Part shown: positions 53,561-61,543 of the stretch, one piece after another
Layout of the letters: the number at the start of each line of letters is the position of its first letter
How positions within the stretch are numbered: the first letter of the stretch is position 1
Source: Duganella sp. CF402
Lineage (GTDB): Bacteria > Pseudomonadota > Gammaproteobacteria > Burkholderiales > Burkholderiaceae_D
Direction of reading: 5' to 3'
Assembly (NCBI RefSeq): GCF_900109645.1
Contig: NZ_FOBG01000005.1
Span: forward strand, 1 to 64,000
Length of the DNA stretch: 64,000 nucleotides
The notes under the pieces: model-generated
Told to the model about the DNA's origin: nothing
The model's input: the letters and a program-made list of their open reading frames with translations, nothing else
Databases searched by the model: none
Made by a program: the position numbers and the translations under genes

Positions 53561-54813
53561 AACGCCGCCAATTCCTGCAAGCCACCAGCGCCAGCGCACT
53601 GCTGGCTGGATGCGCCACCATCACCGGCCAGGCCAAACCGCACGTCATCGTCATCGGCGGCGGCTACGGCGGCGCCACGGCAGCACGCTACGTGCGCATG
53701 TGGAGCGAACACACCATCGACGTCACCCTGATCGAACCGAACGCCAGCTTCATCTCCTGCCCGCTCTCCAACCTCGTGCTGGGCGGATCAAAACAACTCG
53801 GCGACCTCACCATGACCATGAAGGCGCAACATGGCATCCGCATCGTGCGCGACACCGTGACGAGCATCAACGCCGAGAAACGCACGCTGGCGCTGGCCGG
53901 CGGCACAACGCTCAGCTACGACCGCCTGATCGTCTCCCCCGGCGTGGACTTCATGTGGGACCAGCTCCCCGGCATGCTCAAACCCGGCGCACAGGACAGC
54001 ATCCTCCACGCATGGAAAGCCGGCGCGCAAACCACCGCCCTGCGCGCGCAGCTGCAAGCCATGCCGGACGGCGGCACCTACGCCATGACCATCCCGCCCG
54101 CGCCGTACCGCTGCCCGCCCGGCCCCTACGAACGCGCATCGCAAATCGCTTTCTACTTCAGCCGCCACAAGCCAAAATCCAAAGTCCTGATTCTGGACGC
54201 CAACGACGACGTGGTATCCAAAGGCCCGCTGTTCAAGAAAATCTGGAAAGAGCGCTACGCCGGCATCATCGAATACCGCCCATCGTTCCGCACCGCCGAC
54301 GTGGACCCCGCCAACCGCACCGCCATCTCCGAACTGGGCGACAAAGTGCAAGCCGATGTACTGAACGTGATCCCGCCGCAGCGCGCCGGCAGCATCGCCG
54401 TGCAAACCGGCCTGGCCAATGCCAACGCGCGCTGGTGCGGCGTGGACTTCCTCAGCTTCGAATCCACGCAGGCGAAAAACATCCATGTGCTGGGCGACGC
54501 CATCGCCGTGGCGCCGTTGATGCCCAAGTCCGCCCACATGGCCAACCAGCACGCCAAAGTCTGCGCCGCCGCCGTGGTGGACCTGCTCAATGGCCGCGCG
54601 CCCTACGCGCATCCCATGCTGACCAACACCTGCTACAGCTTCGTCTCCGACAAGGACGTGATCCACGTCGCCTCCGTGCACGCCTACGACGCGGAAAAGA
54701 AAACGCTGCTGGTGGTCTCCGGCTCGGGCGGCGTGTCGCCTGGCGCGACCGCGCTGGAAGGGGAATATGCGATGAACTGGGCCCGCAACATCTGGGCCGA
54801 CACACTGGGCTAG
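53557..54813 (+). CDS. fccB: Flavoprotein subunit of sulfide dehydrogenase (FccB/SoxF)
   Basis: The 418-residue flavoprotein oxidises sulfide to sulfur. It begins with a Tat-like and lipobox-bearing leader (MKRRQFLQATSASALLAGC), then FAD-binding VIVIGGGYGGATAARYVR (about residue 30), an ISCPLSNLVLGG segment with a redox Cys and IPPAPYRCPPGPYERA with the second Cys of the active-site disulfide, as in FccB. The end overlaps a convergent gene by four bases at a CTAG palindrome. It closes the sulfur operon. No soxB or soxCD is present in the window. Confidence 0.92.
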   Translation: MKRRQFLQATSASALLAGCATITGQAKPHVIVIGGGYGGATAARYVRMWSEHTIDVTLIEPNASFISCPLSNLVLGGSKQLGDLTMTMKAQHGIRIVRDTVTSINAEKRTLALAGGTTLSYDRLIVSPGVDFMWDQLPGMLKPGAQDSILHAWKAGAQTTALRAQLQAMPDGGTYAMTIPPAPYRCPPGPYERASQIAFYFSRHKPKSKVLILDANDDVVSKGPLFKKIWKERYAGIIEYRPSFRTADVDPANRTAISELGDKVQADVLNVIPPQRAGSIAVQTGLANANARWCGVDFLSFESTQAKNIHVLGDAIAVAPLMPKSAHMANQHAKVCAAAVVDLLNGRAPYAHPMLTNTCYSFVSDKDVIHVASVHAYDAEKKTLLVVSGSGGVSPGATALEGEYAMNWARNIWADTLG

Positions 54814-55535
54814 CGGTAGCGCGCCATGATCTGGTCGATGCTGCCGTCCTTGATGAGCGCATCGACCGCCTTGTTCACTTCATCGAAGGGAATCGAGGAC
54901 TTGAGCGAGAACGCACACTGCGCCTTGTACGACGAGAACACCAGATCCGCCCGCACCTTCAGGCCTGGCTGCACGCGGTGCAGGTAATTCAGCGTGGCCT
55001 CGCTGATCATCGTGTAGGGCACTTTGCCGGCCACCATCTGCTGGATATTCCTGTCCATATTGGCCGCATCCACGCGCTTGAAGCGATGGCCCAGCACCAG
55101 CTCCACGCGCGGATAGCGGTAGCCGACCACCGTGCCGACCGGCTTGTCCTTCAAATCCTTGAGTGAACGCAGGTGCGGCGCATCGCTGCGGGCGGCGATC
55201 ATCTCCGCGTCCGGCAGCATGGGCGGGCTCCAGTTGTAATCGCCGTCGATCCAGAACGGCAGCAGATAGCACATGCCGTCCGCGCGGCCGCTGCTGAGTG
55301 CCGGCGTGACATCGGGCGAATCGGCATTCAGATAGACCGGGCGGCGGCCCAGGCGCTGGGCCAGCGCGTCGCCGACATCCTTGACGATGCCGCCGCTGAG
55401 CGCACCGCCCTGGAAGCGCGCGATCGGCATGGCCTGGTCCAGCGGCGCCAGCATGACCAATTCTCCCGGTCCGGCCAGTGCGCGGGCGCAGGCCAGGCCA
55501 AGCAGGAGGGGAAAATGGCGTCGGCGTAGGGGCAT
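54810..55535 (-). CDS. Periplasmic solute-binding-like protein (SBP_bac_3 fold)
   Basis: The 241-residue protein has a short signal peptide (MPLRRRHFPLLLGLACARALA) and a periplasmic-binding fold typical of amino-acid-type family 3, with GGIVKDVGDALAQRLG, SLKDLKDKPVGTVVGYRYPRVE and a C-terminal FDEVNKAVDALIKDGSIDQI. No ABC transporter genes are adjacent, as is common for orphan relatives of this family in Burkholderiales. The ligand is unknown. It converges on fccB; the stop codons share the sequence CTAG. Confidence 0.85.
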   Translation of the reverse strand: MPLRRRHFPLLLGLACARALAGPGELVMLAPLDQAMPIARFQGGALSGGIVKDVGDALAQRLGRRPVYLNADSPDVTPALSSGRADGMCYLLPFWIDGDYNWSPPMLPDAEMIAARSDAPHLRSLKDLKDKPVGTVVGYRYPRVELVLGHRFKRVDAANMDRNIQQMVAGKVPYTMISEATLNYLHRVQPGLKVRADLVFSSYKAQCAFSLKSSIPFDEVNKAVDALIKDGSIDQIMARYR

Positions 55536-55652
55536 GGCCCATTATAGCCCGGCGCCTTGCCTGCCGCGCCGAGCTTGCCTTTGGGCAAACGGGCGCTGGT
55601 ATCCGCGCAGACATTTTAGACTGGAACCCAATGTTTCTTTGGGGAGTACACC

Positions 55653-56555
55653 ATGACACACACTTTGACCGCCGTATTTGAAACCCGTGCCGAAGCCCAG
55701 CTCGCCAAGGATGAGCTGGTCCACAATGGCTACGACCACGACAGCATCCAGATCCACGACTCGGGCAGCGTGGCCGGCACCGCGCGCATCAATGACGACG
55801 CCTCCATCCTCGACAACGTCAAGCAGATGTTCAGCCAAATGATCGGCAAGGACCACGCCGACCGCCATGTGTACGCTGAAGCACTGAACCGCGGCCACAC
55901 CGTGCTGGCGGTGGACACTACCACCTTGGAAGCGGCCGAACGTGCGGCCGACATCATCGAGGACTTCAATCCGATCGACATCGACGAACACGAAACCATG
56001 TGGCGCGCCAGCGGCTGGGGCGCGGAAGCGCTGCAGGGCGGCGCGCGCATGCAGCAGATCAGCACCGGCGCCCAGCAAGCCGCGCCCGAGCAGCATGGCA
56101 TCCGCCCGCGCGAAGACGCGGTGGTGTTCGCGCGCGCCGAGCAGGTGGCGACGCCGGGATCACAGCAGCGCGGCGACGCTGCCATCCCGCCCGCTGCGGC
56201 GGACGCCGTGGCCGATATCCAGAGCACCATCCAGCGCAGCGGCATGCGCATCTACCCGCGCAACGAACCGAATCAGGACACCCTCAACATCCTGCGCGGG
56301 AACGAGGAAGCGGAGGACGACTACTTCCGTTCGCACTGGGAGAAAACCCTGTCCTACACCGGCGGCACCTACCAGGAATACGACCCGGCCTACCGCTACG
56401 GCGAATCGATGGCGGGCAACCCCGGCTACGAGGACAAGCCGTTCGGCGAAGTGGAATCCGAACTGCGCGTGACCTGGGAACGCCGCCACCCGCAGTCGAG
56501 CTGGGACAAGTTCAAGGAAGCGGTGCGGCATGGGTGGGAGCGTATTACGAAGTAA
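55653..56555 (+). CDS. Stress-type protein with YflT/GSP17M-like N-terminal domain
   Basis: The 300-residue soluble protein has an N-terminal ~110-residue part (THTLTAVFETRAEAQLAKDELVHNG and VYAEALNRGHTVLAVDT) similar to the general-stress 17M/YflT fold. The C-terminal 90 residues hold an acidic, Tyr-rich segment (EDDYFRSHWEKTLSYTGGTY) seen in uncharacterised Oxalobacteraceae proteins, as I recall. It has its own leader of 117 bp and a GGGGAG site ahead of the ATG. A role in stress is inference from the N-terminal fold only. Confidence 0.75.
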   Translation: MTHTLTAVFETRAEAQLAKDELVHNGYDHDSIQIHDSGSVAGTARINDDASILDNVKQMFSQMIGKDHADRHVYAEALNRGHTVLAVDTTTLEAAERAADIIEDFNPIDIDEHETMWRASGWGAEALQGGARMQQISTGAQQAAPEQHGIRPREDAVVFARAEQVATPGSQQRGDAAIPPAAADAVADIQSTIQRSGMRIYPRNEPNQDTLNILRGNEEAEDDYFRSHWEKTLSYTGGTYQEYDPAYRYGESMAGNPGYEDKPFGEVESELRVTWERRHPQSSWDKFKEAVRHGWERITK

Positions 56556-56628
56556 TCCTGCTTTATCTCAAAATAGCCCCCTGACTTTAACGACAAAATG
56601 ATTTGTTGTTGAAGCTGGGGAGCTTGCA

Positions 56629-57033
56629 ATGAAGATACCTTTTTATCCGGAGCAGGGCACGGTGCTGGTATGTGATTTCAAAGGATTTATTGAGTCTGAG
56701 ATGGTTAAAAGGCGTCCTGTAATTGTAGTGTCGCCCAAACGGAAACATGGCCCTCGCTTGGTGACGGTGATACCGACCAGTACTACAGCGCCCCGACCAG
56801 CGGAGAAATTTCACTTCAAAATCACTTTTGATCCACCTCTCCCTGATCCATACTCCGATGCGGAGTTCTGGATTAAGTGCGATATGATTTATCAAGTTAG
56901 TTTAGATCGCCTGACATTGCCGCGAATTGGCAGAGATGAGAATAAGCGGCGAATGTATGACCAGCGCGTGGTAAGTTCCGCAACACTGCATCAGATACAA
57001 AATGGCATCGCAATGGCGCTTGGCTTAATTTGA
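56629..57033 (+). CDS. PemK/MazF-like toxin, solitary
   Basis: The 134-residue protein has the PemK/MazF opening GTVLVCDFKG, a MVKRRPVIVVSPK segment and RLVTVIPTSTTAP, a fold of sequence-specific endoribonucleases. The C-terminal helix is DQRVVSSATLHQIQNGIAMAL. No antitoxin gene lies next to it: the upstream gap is 73 bp and the downstream stretch is non-coding. It is notably lower in GC than its neighbours, suggesting transfer. It could be an orphan toxin, or use an RNA or distant antitoxin. Confidence 0.8.
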   Translation: MKIPFYPEQGTVLVCDFKGFIESEMVKRRPVIVVSPKRKHGPRLVTVIPTSTTAPRPAEKFHFKITFDPPLPDPYSDAEFWIKCDMIYQVSLDRLTLPRIGRDENKRRMYDQRVVSSATLHQIQNGIAMALGLI

Positions 57034-57180
57034 CACCATAAAATGCATCAACTATGATCAGGATTCCTGCACTGCCTCAGGCATCAGGCTTAAGTCCTCG
57101 GAAGAGGCCTTTGCATCTGGAGATTGCAATCCTATGCAACGACATTCTGAGCCCTACTTCGGTGGGGCTCTTTGCTTTTT
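57034..57180 (+). ncRNA. Possible structured RNA downstream of the PemK-like toxin
   Basis: No open frame fits this 147-base stretch. It holds several small hairpins: TGCC-TCA-GGCA (about 57075), CCTC-GGAA-GAGG with a GNRA-type loop (about 57099), a TGCAT/ATGCA stem around a palindromic GATTGCAATC (57115-57138), and ends in a strong terminator. It could be a toxin-linked RNA or simply the 3' leader of the toxin mRNA. I recall that structured RNAs associated with pemK genes have been proposed, but I cannot confirm a match. Confidence 0.4.
57149..57180 (+). terminator. Terminator after the toxin and downstream RNA
   Basis: A 9-bp stem (57149-57157 with 57162-57170) with a UUCG tetraloop is followed by TTTGCTTTTT. 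Confidence 0.9.
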
Positions 57181-57302
57181 GGGAAAGACACGACATTTCA
57201 CTAGGAATTGCTTAATCTCAAAAACAGTCCTATTCATAGTGACATCATCGGGGACTTGCGCGGCCTGTTTGCGGGCCGGCTTTTCCCGGATGGATGCCGA
57301 CG

Positions 57303-59135
57303 ATGGAAAAACTGCTGCCGTACTATGAACGCGAGTTAAGCATGCTGCGGCGCGCCGGCGCCGAGTTTGCGGGGCGTTATCCCAAGCTCGCGGGCAGCTT
57401 GCAACTGCGCGGTGAAAACTGCGCCGACCCGCATGTGGAACGGCTGATCCAGGCCTCCGCCTTCCTCAACGCCCGCGTCGCCAAGCTGCTCGACGACGGC
57501 TACGCCCACTTCACCGAAGCGCTGCTCGGCATCTTGTACCCGCACTACCTGCGGCCGATCCCCTCCTGCTCCATCGCCCGCATAGACTACAGCGGAGCGC
57601 GTGGTAACGACATCAGTACCATCAACGTGCTGCCACGCGGCGCCAGCCTGAAAACGATGGGGCAGGGCACGATGGTGTGCAGCTTCCGCACCGTCTACGA
57701 CACGGTAGTGGCACCGCTAGACATCAGCGCGGCGGCACTTGAGCCGTATCCGCAAACCCCGCCCACGCTGGCGCTGCCGCCGGATGCGGGCGTCGCCATC
57801 CGCATCGCCATCTCGTGCACCGCCACCGCGCGCGGGTTGGCTGCGGTGGGTCTGTCCACGCTGCGCGTCTACATCGATGGCGAAGCCTCGCTGCGGGCCG
57901 CCCTGCGCGATGCGCTATTCATGCGCACCGCCTGCGCCTGCGTGGAAGCGGATGACCAATGGCGCATGCTGGAGCGCCTGCCGCTGTCGCCCGCCGGGCT
58001 ATCCGCCGACGAAGCGCTGCTGCCCGCCGCACCATCCGAACACAGCGCCTACCGGCTGTTGAGCGAGTACTTTGCTTTCCCTGAAAAATTCGACTTTTTC
58101 GACATCGACCTGGCCGCGCTGACCGCCGGCCTGCCGGAACACTGCACGCGCTTGACCCTGCGCCTGCTGCTGCGCGACGTGCGCCCCGACATGCCGGCCG
58201 CGCGCATCCTCCACACCCTGACGGCGGACAACCTGCTGCTGGGCTGCACGCCCGTGGTCAACCTGTTCTCGCAAGCCGCCACGCCCATCCGCGTGACGCA
58301 AGAGAGCAGCAGCTATCCGCTGATGGCTGACGACATGCCGGGCAAGGTCTGCGACATCTACAGCGTCGACCGTGTGCAGATGGTGCGCAAGACCGCCGAG
58401 GGCAGCGCGGTCACGGAATTCTTCCCCTATTATTCGCTGCGCCACGGCGAGGCGGAAAGTCGCAAAGGCCATTACTGGCTGATGCAGCGTGAAGACCTGA
58501 TGAGCGCAGGCCACGAACACACGCTCACACTGGTGGACCGCGACTTCTCACCGCTGCGCTGCGACAGCGCCATCGCTTCCGTGCAGATGACCTGCACCAA
58601 CCGTGACCTGCCGCACGGTCTGCCGTACGGCCGCGCCGGCGGCGACCTGACCACGGAAAGCCAGACCGGCAGCTTCCCCATCCGCCTGCTGCATCGCCCT
58701 ACCTTGTCGCACCGGCTGTCAAGCGAAGGCCGCCGCCAGTGGGGCCTGATCGCGCAACTGGCGCTGAACCATCGCTCGCTGACGCAGGAAGGCCAGCCGG
58801 CGCTGACCGCCATGCTACGCCTCTACGCCCAGCAGGACAGCCTGGTGTCGCAGCGGCTGATCGACGGCGTGACCGCGCTGACCCACCGGCCGGCGACAGC
58901 GTGGGTGCGGCAGGCGCACGGCAACGCCTACCTGCGCGGCATCGAAGTGCAGGTGTCGCTGGACGAGGAAGCCTATGCCGGCGTTGGCATCCACGCCTTC
59001 GCACAAATCCTCGACCACCTGTTTGCCCTGCATGTGCACCTGAACAGCTTTACGCGGCTGGTGGTGTTGTCCCACGTGAGCGGAAAGGAGTTGCTGCGAT
59101 GCCCACCTCGCAACGGCACATTGACGCTGGCGTGA
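57303..59135 (+). CDS. tssF: Type VI secretion baseplate protein TssF (VasA)
   Basis: The 610-residue baseplate subunit assembles with TssG, TssE and TssK under the type VI spike. It opens MEKLLPYYERELSMLRRAG, with ENCADPHVERLIQASAFLNARV following, characteristic of TssF; I start at the second ATG (57303) because many TssF proteins begin MEELLPYYERE. Length is normal and no break is seen. tssG overlaps its end by 37 bp. No tssB, tssC, hcp, tssE, tssH, tssJ, tssK, tssL or tssM is in the window, and a toxin gene lies upstream where those would be expected. Confidence 0.93.
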   Translation: MEKLLPYYERELSMLRRAGAEFAGRYPKLAGSLQLRGENCADPHVERLIQASAFLNARVAKLLDDGYAHFTEALLGILYPHYLRPIPSCSIARIDYSGARGNDISTINVLPRGASLKTMGQGTMVCSFRTVYDTVVAPLDISAAALEPYPQTPPTLALPPDAGVAIRIAISCTATARGLAAVGLSTLRVYIDGEASLRAALRDALFMRTACACVEADDQWRMLERLPLSPAGLSADEALLPAAPSEHSAYRLLSEYFAFPEKFDFFDIDLAALTAGLPEHCTRLTLRLLLRDVRPDMPAARILHTLTADNLLLGCTPVVNLFSQAATPIRVTQESSSYPLMADDMPGKVCDIYSVDRVQMVRKTAEGSAVTEFFPYYSLRHGEAESRKGHYWLMQREDLMSAGHEHTLTLVDRDFSPLRCDSAIASVQMTCTNRDLPHGLPYGRAGGDLTTESQTGSFPIRLLHRPTLSHRLSSEGRRQWGLIAQLALNHRSLTQEGQPALTAMLRLYAQQDSLVSQRLIDGVTALTHRPATAWVRQAHGNAYLRGIEVQVSLDEEAYAGVGIHAFAQILDHLFALHVHLNSFTRLVVLSHVSGKELLRCPPRNGTLTLA

Positions 59136-60037
59136 TCGGCCAACTGCTGGCCGCGCCGCAGCGCTTTGAATTCTTCCAGGCGGTGCGGCTGCTGGAACAA
59201 TGGCGTCCGGACAGCGCGCGCTTCCGTAACCGGCTGGCGATGAGCTTCCCGCCCAACCAGATCGAAAATATCGGCGTCGATGACAATAGCGTGCGCCTGA
59301 CGCCGACCTTCATCGGCCTGCTGGGCAGCCAAGGCGTGCTGCCGCTGCACTACTCGGACCGCATCGCAAGGCACGAACGGGAACGCAACGACGGCGGCCC
59401 GCGCGCCTTCCTCGATCTGCTGTCGCACCGGGCGGTGCAGATGTTCTACCAAGCGTGGGCGAGGAACCGGCTGGAATGCGCCGACGATGCTTATCTGGAC
59501 ATGCTGAACGCCTTGTCCGGCCACCATCTCGACGACGACATCATCGACCGCGAAACACTGGCCTTCTACGCCATGCAAATCCGCGCCCGCACCGTCTCCG
59601 CACCGCTGATGGCGAGCATGTACTCGGAATACTTCGGCGTGCCGGTGAAGGTGGAACAGCTGGTGGGCGAATGGAGCGAACTGCCGCCATCGGACCAGGC
59701 GCAATTGGGAGGCGCGAACGTCGACCTGGGAGATGGCGTGATGCTCGGAGGCCGCACCTATCGCTGCGACGCGCGCGCACGTCTGCGTATCGGCCCGCTG
59801 GACCGGGAACACTACGAGCGCTTCCTACCCGGCCATCCCAGCGCGCACCACCTGCGCGCCGTGCTGGAACTGCACTGCGGCGTGGGCATGACATGGGAAG
59901 TGCACCTGATCCAACGCGCGCAAGACATGCGTGGCGTGCGTCTCGACGCCAGCGCCAGATTGGGCGTGAACGCAAGGCTGCTGGGCGGCCCGGCCACCCA
60001 GGATCACGACGAGTTGATGTATCTGCTGCATAGCTAA
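59099..60037 (+). CDS. tssG: Type VI secretion baseplate protein TssG (VasB)
   Basis: The 312-residue protein has TssG features: APQRFEFFQAVRLLEQW near the start, LTPTFIGLLGSQGVLPLHYSD, and RAFLDLLSHRAVQMFYQAW. The start at 59099 has a very good site (AAAGGAG, 8 bases ahead). It is intact and overlaps tssF. A vgrG remnant starts 10 bases after its stop codon with its own AAGGAG site. Confidence 0.93.
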   Translation: MPTSQRHIDAGVIGQLLAAPQRFEFFQAVRLLEQWRPDSARFRNRLAMSFPPNQIENIGVDDNSVRLTPTFIGLLGSQGVLPLHYSDRIARHERERNDGGPRAFLDLLSHRAVQMFYQAWARNRLECADDAYLDMLNALSGHHLDDDIIDRETLAFYAMQIRARTVSAPLMASMYSEYFGVPVKVEQLVGEWSELPPSDQAQLGGANVDLGDGVMLGGRTYRCDARARLRIGPLDREHYERFLPGHPSAHHLRAVLELHCGVGMTWEVHLIQRAQDMRGVRLDASARLGVNARLLGGPATQDHDELMYLLHS

Positions 60038-60046
60038 GGAGCGACC

Positions 60047-60350
60047 GTGGAAAGCGACAGCGATTTTTTCGGCTTCATGGGATTGATCAAGGAACTGGTC
60101 ACTGACAACCGGCCCTTGCGGCTACCAGCTGGTGCTGCGCGACGCGCTGGCGATACTGGAAAAGCGCACCAACACACGCTTGTTCCGCAATATGGATGAA
60201 GTGGAAATCGTCCAGCGCATCCTCAACGAATGGCGGCAGAAAAGCCCGGTGCTGGGCTCCTGCTTCAGGCAAGAACTGGACGAGGCGTTCGAACTGCGTA
60301 CCTACCCAAAGCGCGAATTCACCATGCAGCACAACGAATCGGATGCGGCC
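60047..60350 (+). pseudogene. Type VI spike gene vgrG remnant, frameshifted and truncated
   Basis: A GTG start with AAGGAG is followed by FFGFMGLIKELVTDN, then the frame moves by one base near 60110-60117 and continues as CGYQLVLRDALAILEKRTNT, DEVEIVQRILNEWRQKSP and YPKREFTMQHNESDAAF, all VgrG-like. Only about 100 codons of the N-terminal gp27-like part remain, and the frame is broken, so it cannot make a spike. It runs in frame into a helicase scrap at its end. Confidence 0.75.
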
Positions 60351-60455
60351 TTCATTGGCGACTTGCGCGCGGTGTTCCAGGCCAACATGCCGCCCCAGCG
60401 CTTCAACTACCAGCAGCGCGTCGGCCGCGCTGGACGCAGGGGGCAGGCCGGTGTT
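60351..60455 (+). pseudogene. Helicase C-terminal fragment (motif VI region)
   Basis: About 30 codons read IGDLRAVFQANMPPQRFNYQ then QRVGRAGRRGQA, the motif VI stretch of superfamily 2 helicases. Nothing upstream or downstream belongs to a helicase. The sequence joins the vgrG remnant without a frame change, marking a recombination or deletion junction. The wording NMPPQRFNYQQRVGRAGRRGQ is of a kind I associate with helicases of defence islands, but the fragment is too short to say which. Confidence 0.65.
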
Positions 60456-60490
60456 GTTTTCTTTAACGAGACAAGATATAGGTATGACAA

Positions 60491-60519
60491 AAAAATAGGA
60501 GCCTGCGGCCCCTATTTTT
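60491..60519. terminator. Bidirectional terminator-like hairpin
   Basis: AAAAATAGG (60491-60499) pairs with CCTATTTTT (60511-60519), with A-rich and T-rich flanks, so it could stop transcription from both sides. It lies just after the scarred vgrG/helicase stretch. Confidence 0.7.
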
Positions 60520-60587
60520 CATTAACTTCGAAGATTTTTCACAGAGGTGAAAAGTTTATACTGACTGTAAAGCTCTGCGTGCCGTAA

Positions 60588-60987
60588 GGCGCCATAGTTA
60601 GTTCAACTCACTTCATCGAAAATCAAAGACATAGCAGGCTTGGTGACAAAGTGAAGATAGGGTTGAGACAGATTTTTCGCGACCAGCCTAAGGAGGTACC
60701 ACAGTTTGTGCACCTCCTTTTTTTCGTGCGTTCAGAAAGAGCTTCGTCCTTGAGCAATCTGCTTGATCGAGGGCAGAAGTAGAGCGAGGTCACCAACTGA
60801 CTGCAAAAAATGTCGTGTTCGATCGGTGGGGACGGGGGCGTGTTGTGGAAGATGATCCTGCGACGTTCCGAACTTTTGGAAGCGCGTTGAGCAAGATGTT
60901 GTTGCGAAAGTTGAGACGAAATTTCGGGTTGCAAATTTCGTGTTTTGACAGATCCTGCATTGTGTCTTGAAGGTACGGAGAGCACAA
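60588..60987. other. Lower-GC intergenic stretch at the edge of the mobile module
   Basis: No gene is supported here. A minus-strand open frame (60623-61039) lacks family features and overlaps the following gene. The stretch holds the terminator at 60690-60724 and probably the promoter of the Cys-motif gene and one boundary of the inserted module. I found no clear direct repeat or attachment site. Confidence 0.5.
60690..60724 (+). terminator. Terminator upstream of the recombinase module
   Basis: An 8-bp stem (AAGGAGGT at 60690-60697 with ACCTCCTT at 60712-60719), a 14-base loop, then a T run to 60724. Confidence 0.8.
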
Positions 60988-61437
60988 ATGCGGACAAAAA
61001 AATGTGAAGCCTGTGGCCAGCGATTTCAGCCCAGGCCACAGGCTCCCAATCAGGCCTACTGCTCTGAGCCAGCGTGTCAGAGGACCCGCCGGCTCAGGTG
61101 GCAAATTGACAAACGCAAGAACGATCCAGACTACGCGGAGAATCAATATCGGGCGCAGCTGGCGTGGAGAATGCGAAACGCCGACTACTGGAAGAATTAT
61201 CGTGCCGAGCATCCTGATTATGTCGAGCGGAACCGGAAAAATCAACGCATCCGCAGTCGGCAGGAACTATCCGATCAGAAAAACGAAATTGCAAAGATGG
61301 ACGCGTCCACACCGGGTGGAAGAGTGACGTCAGGGATCTATCGCATGAATCTGATCTCAACGTTTGACATTGCAAAAATGGGCGTGTGGATGGTTGAATT
61401 GCGAGTGATCTCATACTCCGAGCCTGGCGAAAAATAG
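60988..61437 (+). CDS. Small Cys-motif protein of a recombinase module
   Basis: The 149-residue protein starts MRTKKCEACGQRFQPRPQAP and has a second Cys pair in YCSEPACQRTRR, a probable zinc ribbon (C-x2-C...C-x4-C), then a basic and Tyr-rich helical stretch (NDPDYAENQYRAQLAWRMRN). The ATG at 60988 has GGAG seven bases ahead; a TTG at 60967 gives the longer frame. It lies 106 bp upstream of the recombinase, same strand. It may bind DNA as an accessory factor; no exact family is recognised. Confidence 0.65.
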   Translation: MRTKKCEACGQRFQPRPQAPNQAYCSEPACQRTRRLRWQIDKRKNDPDYAENQYRAQLAWRMRNADYWKNYRAEHPDYVERNRKNQRIRSRQELSDQKNEIAKMDASTPGGRVTSGIYRMNLISTFDIAKMGVWMVELRVISYSEPGEK

Positions 61438-61543
61438 CGTTGCAAAGAGATGACGTCTGGATGTTACCGATTTCAGCTGCTATCTTGGATCTAGCGTCTT
61501 CTCCCGACGAGCCGGCATCAACCGACTCCGGAAAGACGAGTCA

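Noticed and set aside
60623..61039. Minus-strand 138-residue frame
   Set aside because: It has no family features, crosses a clear plus-strand terminator and overlaps the Cys-motif gene.
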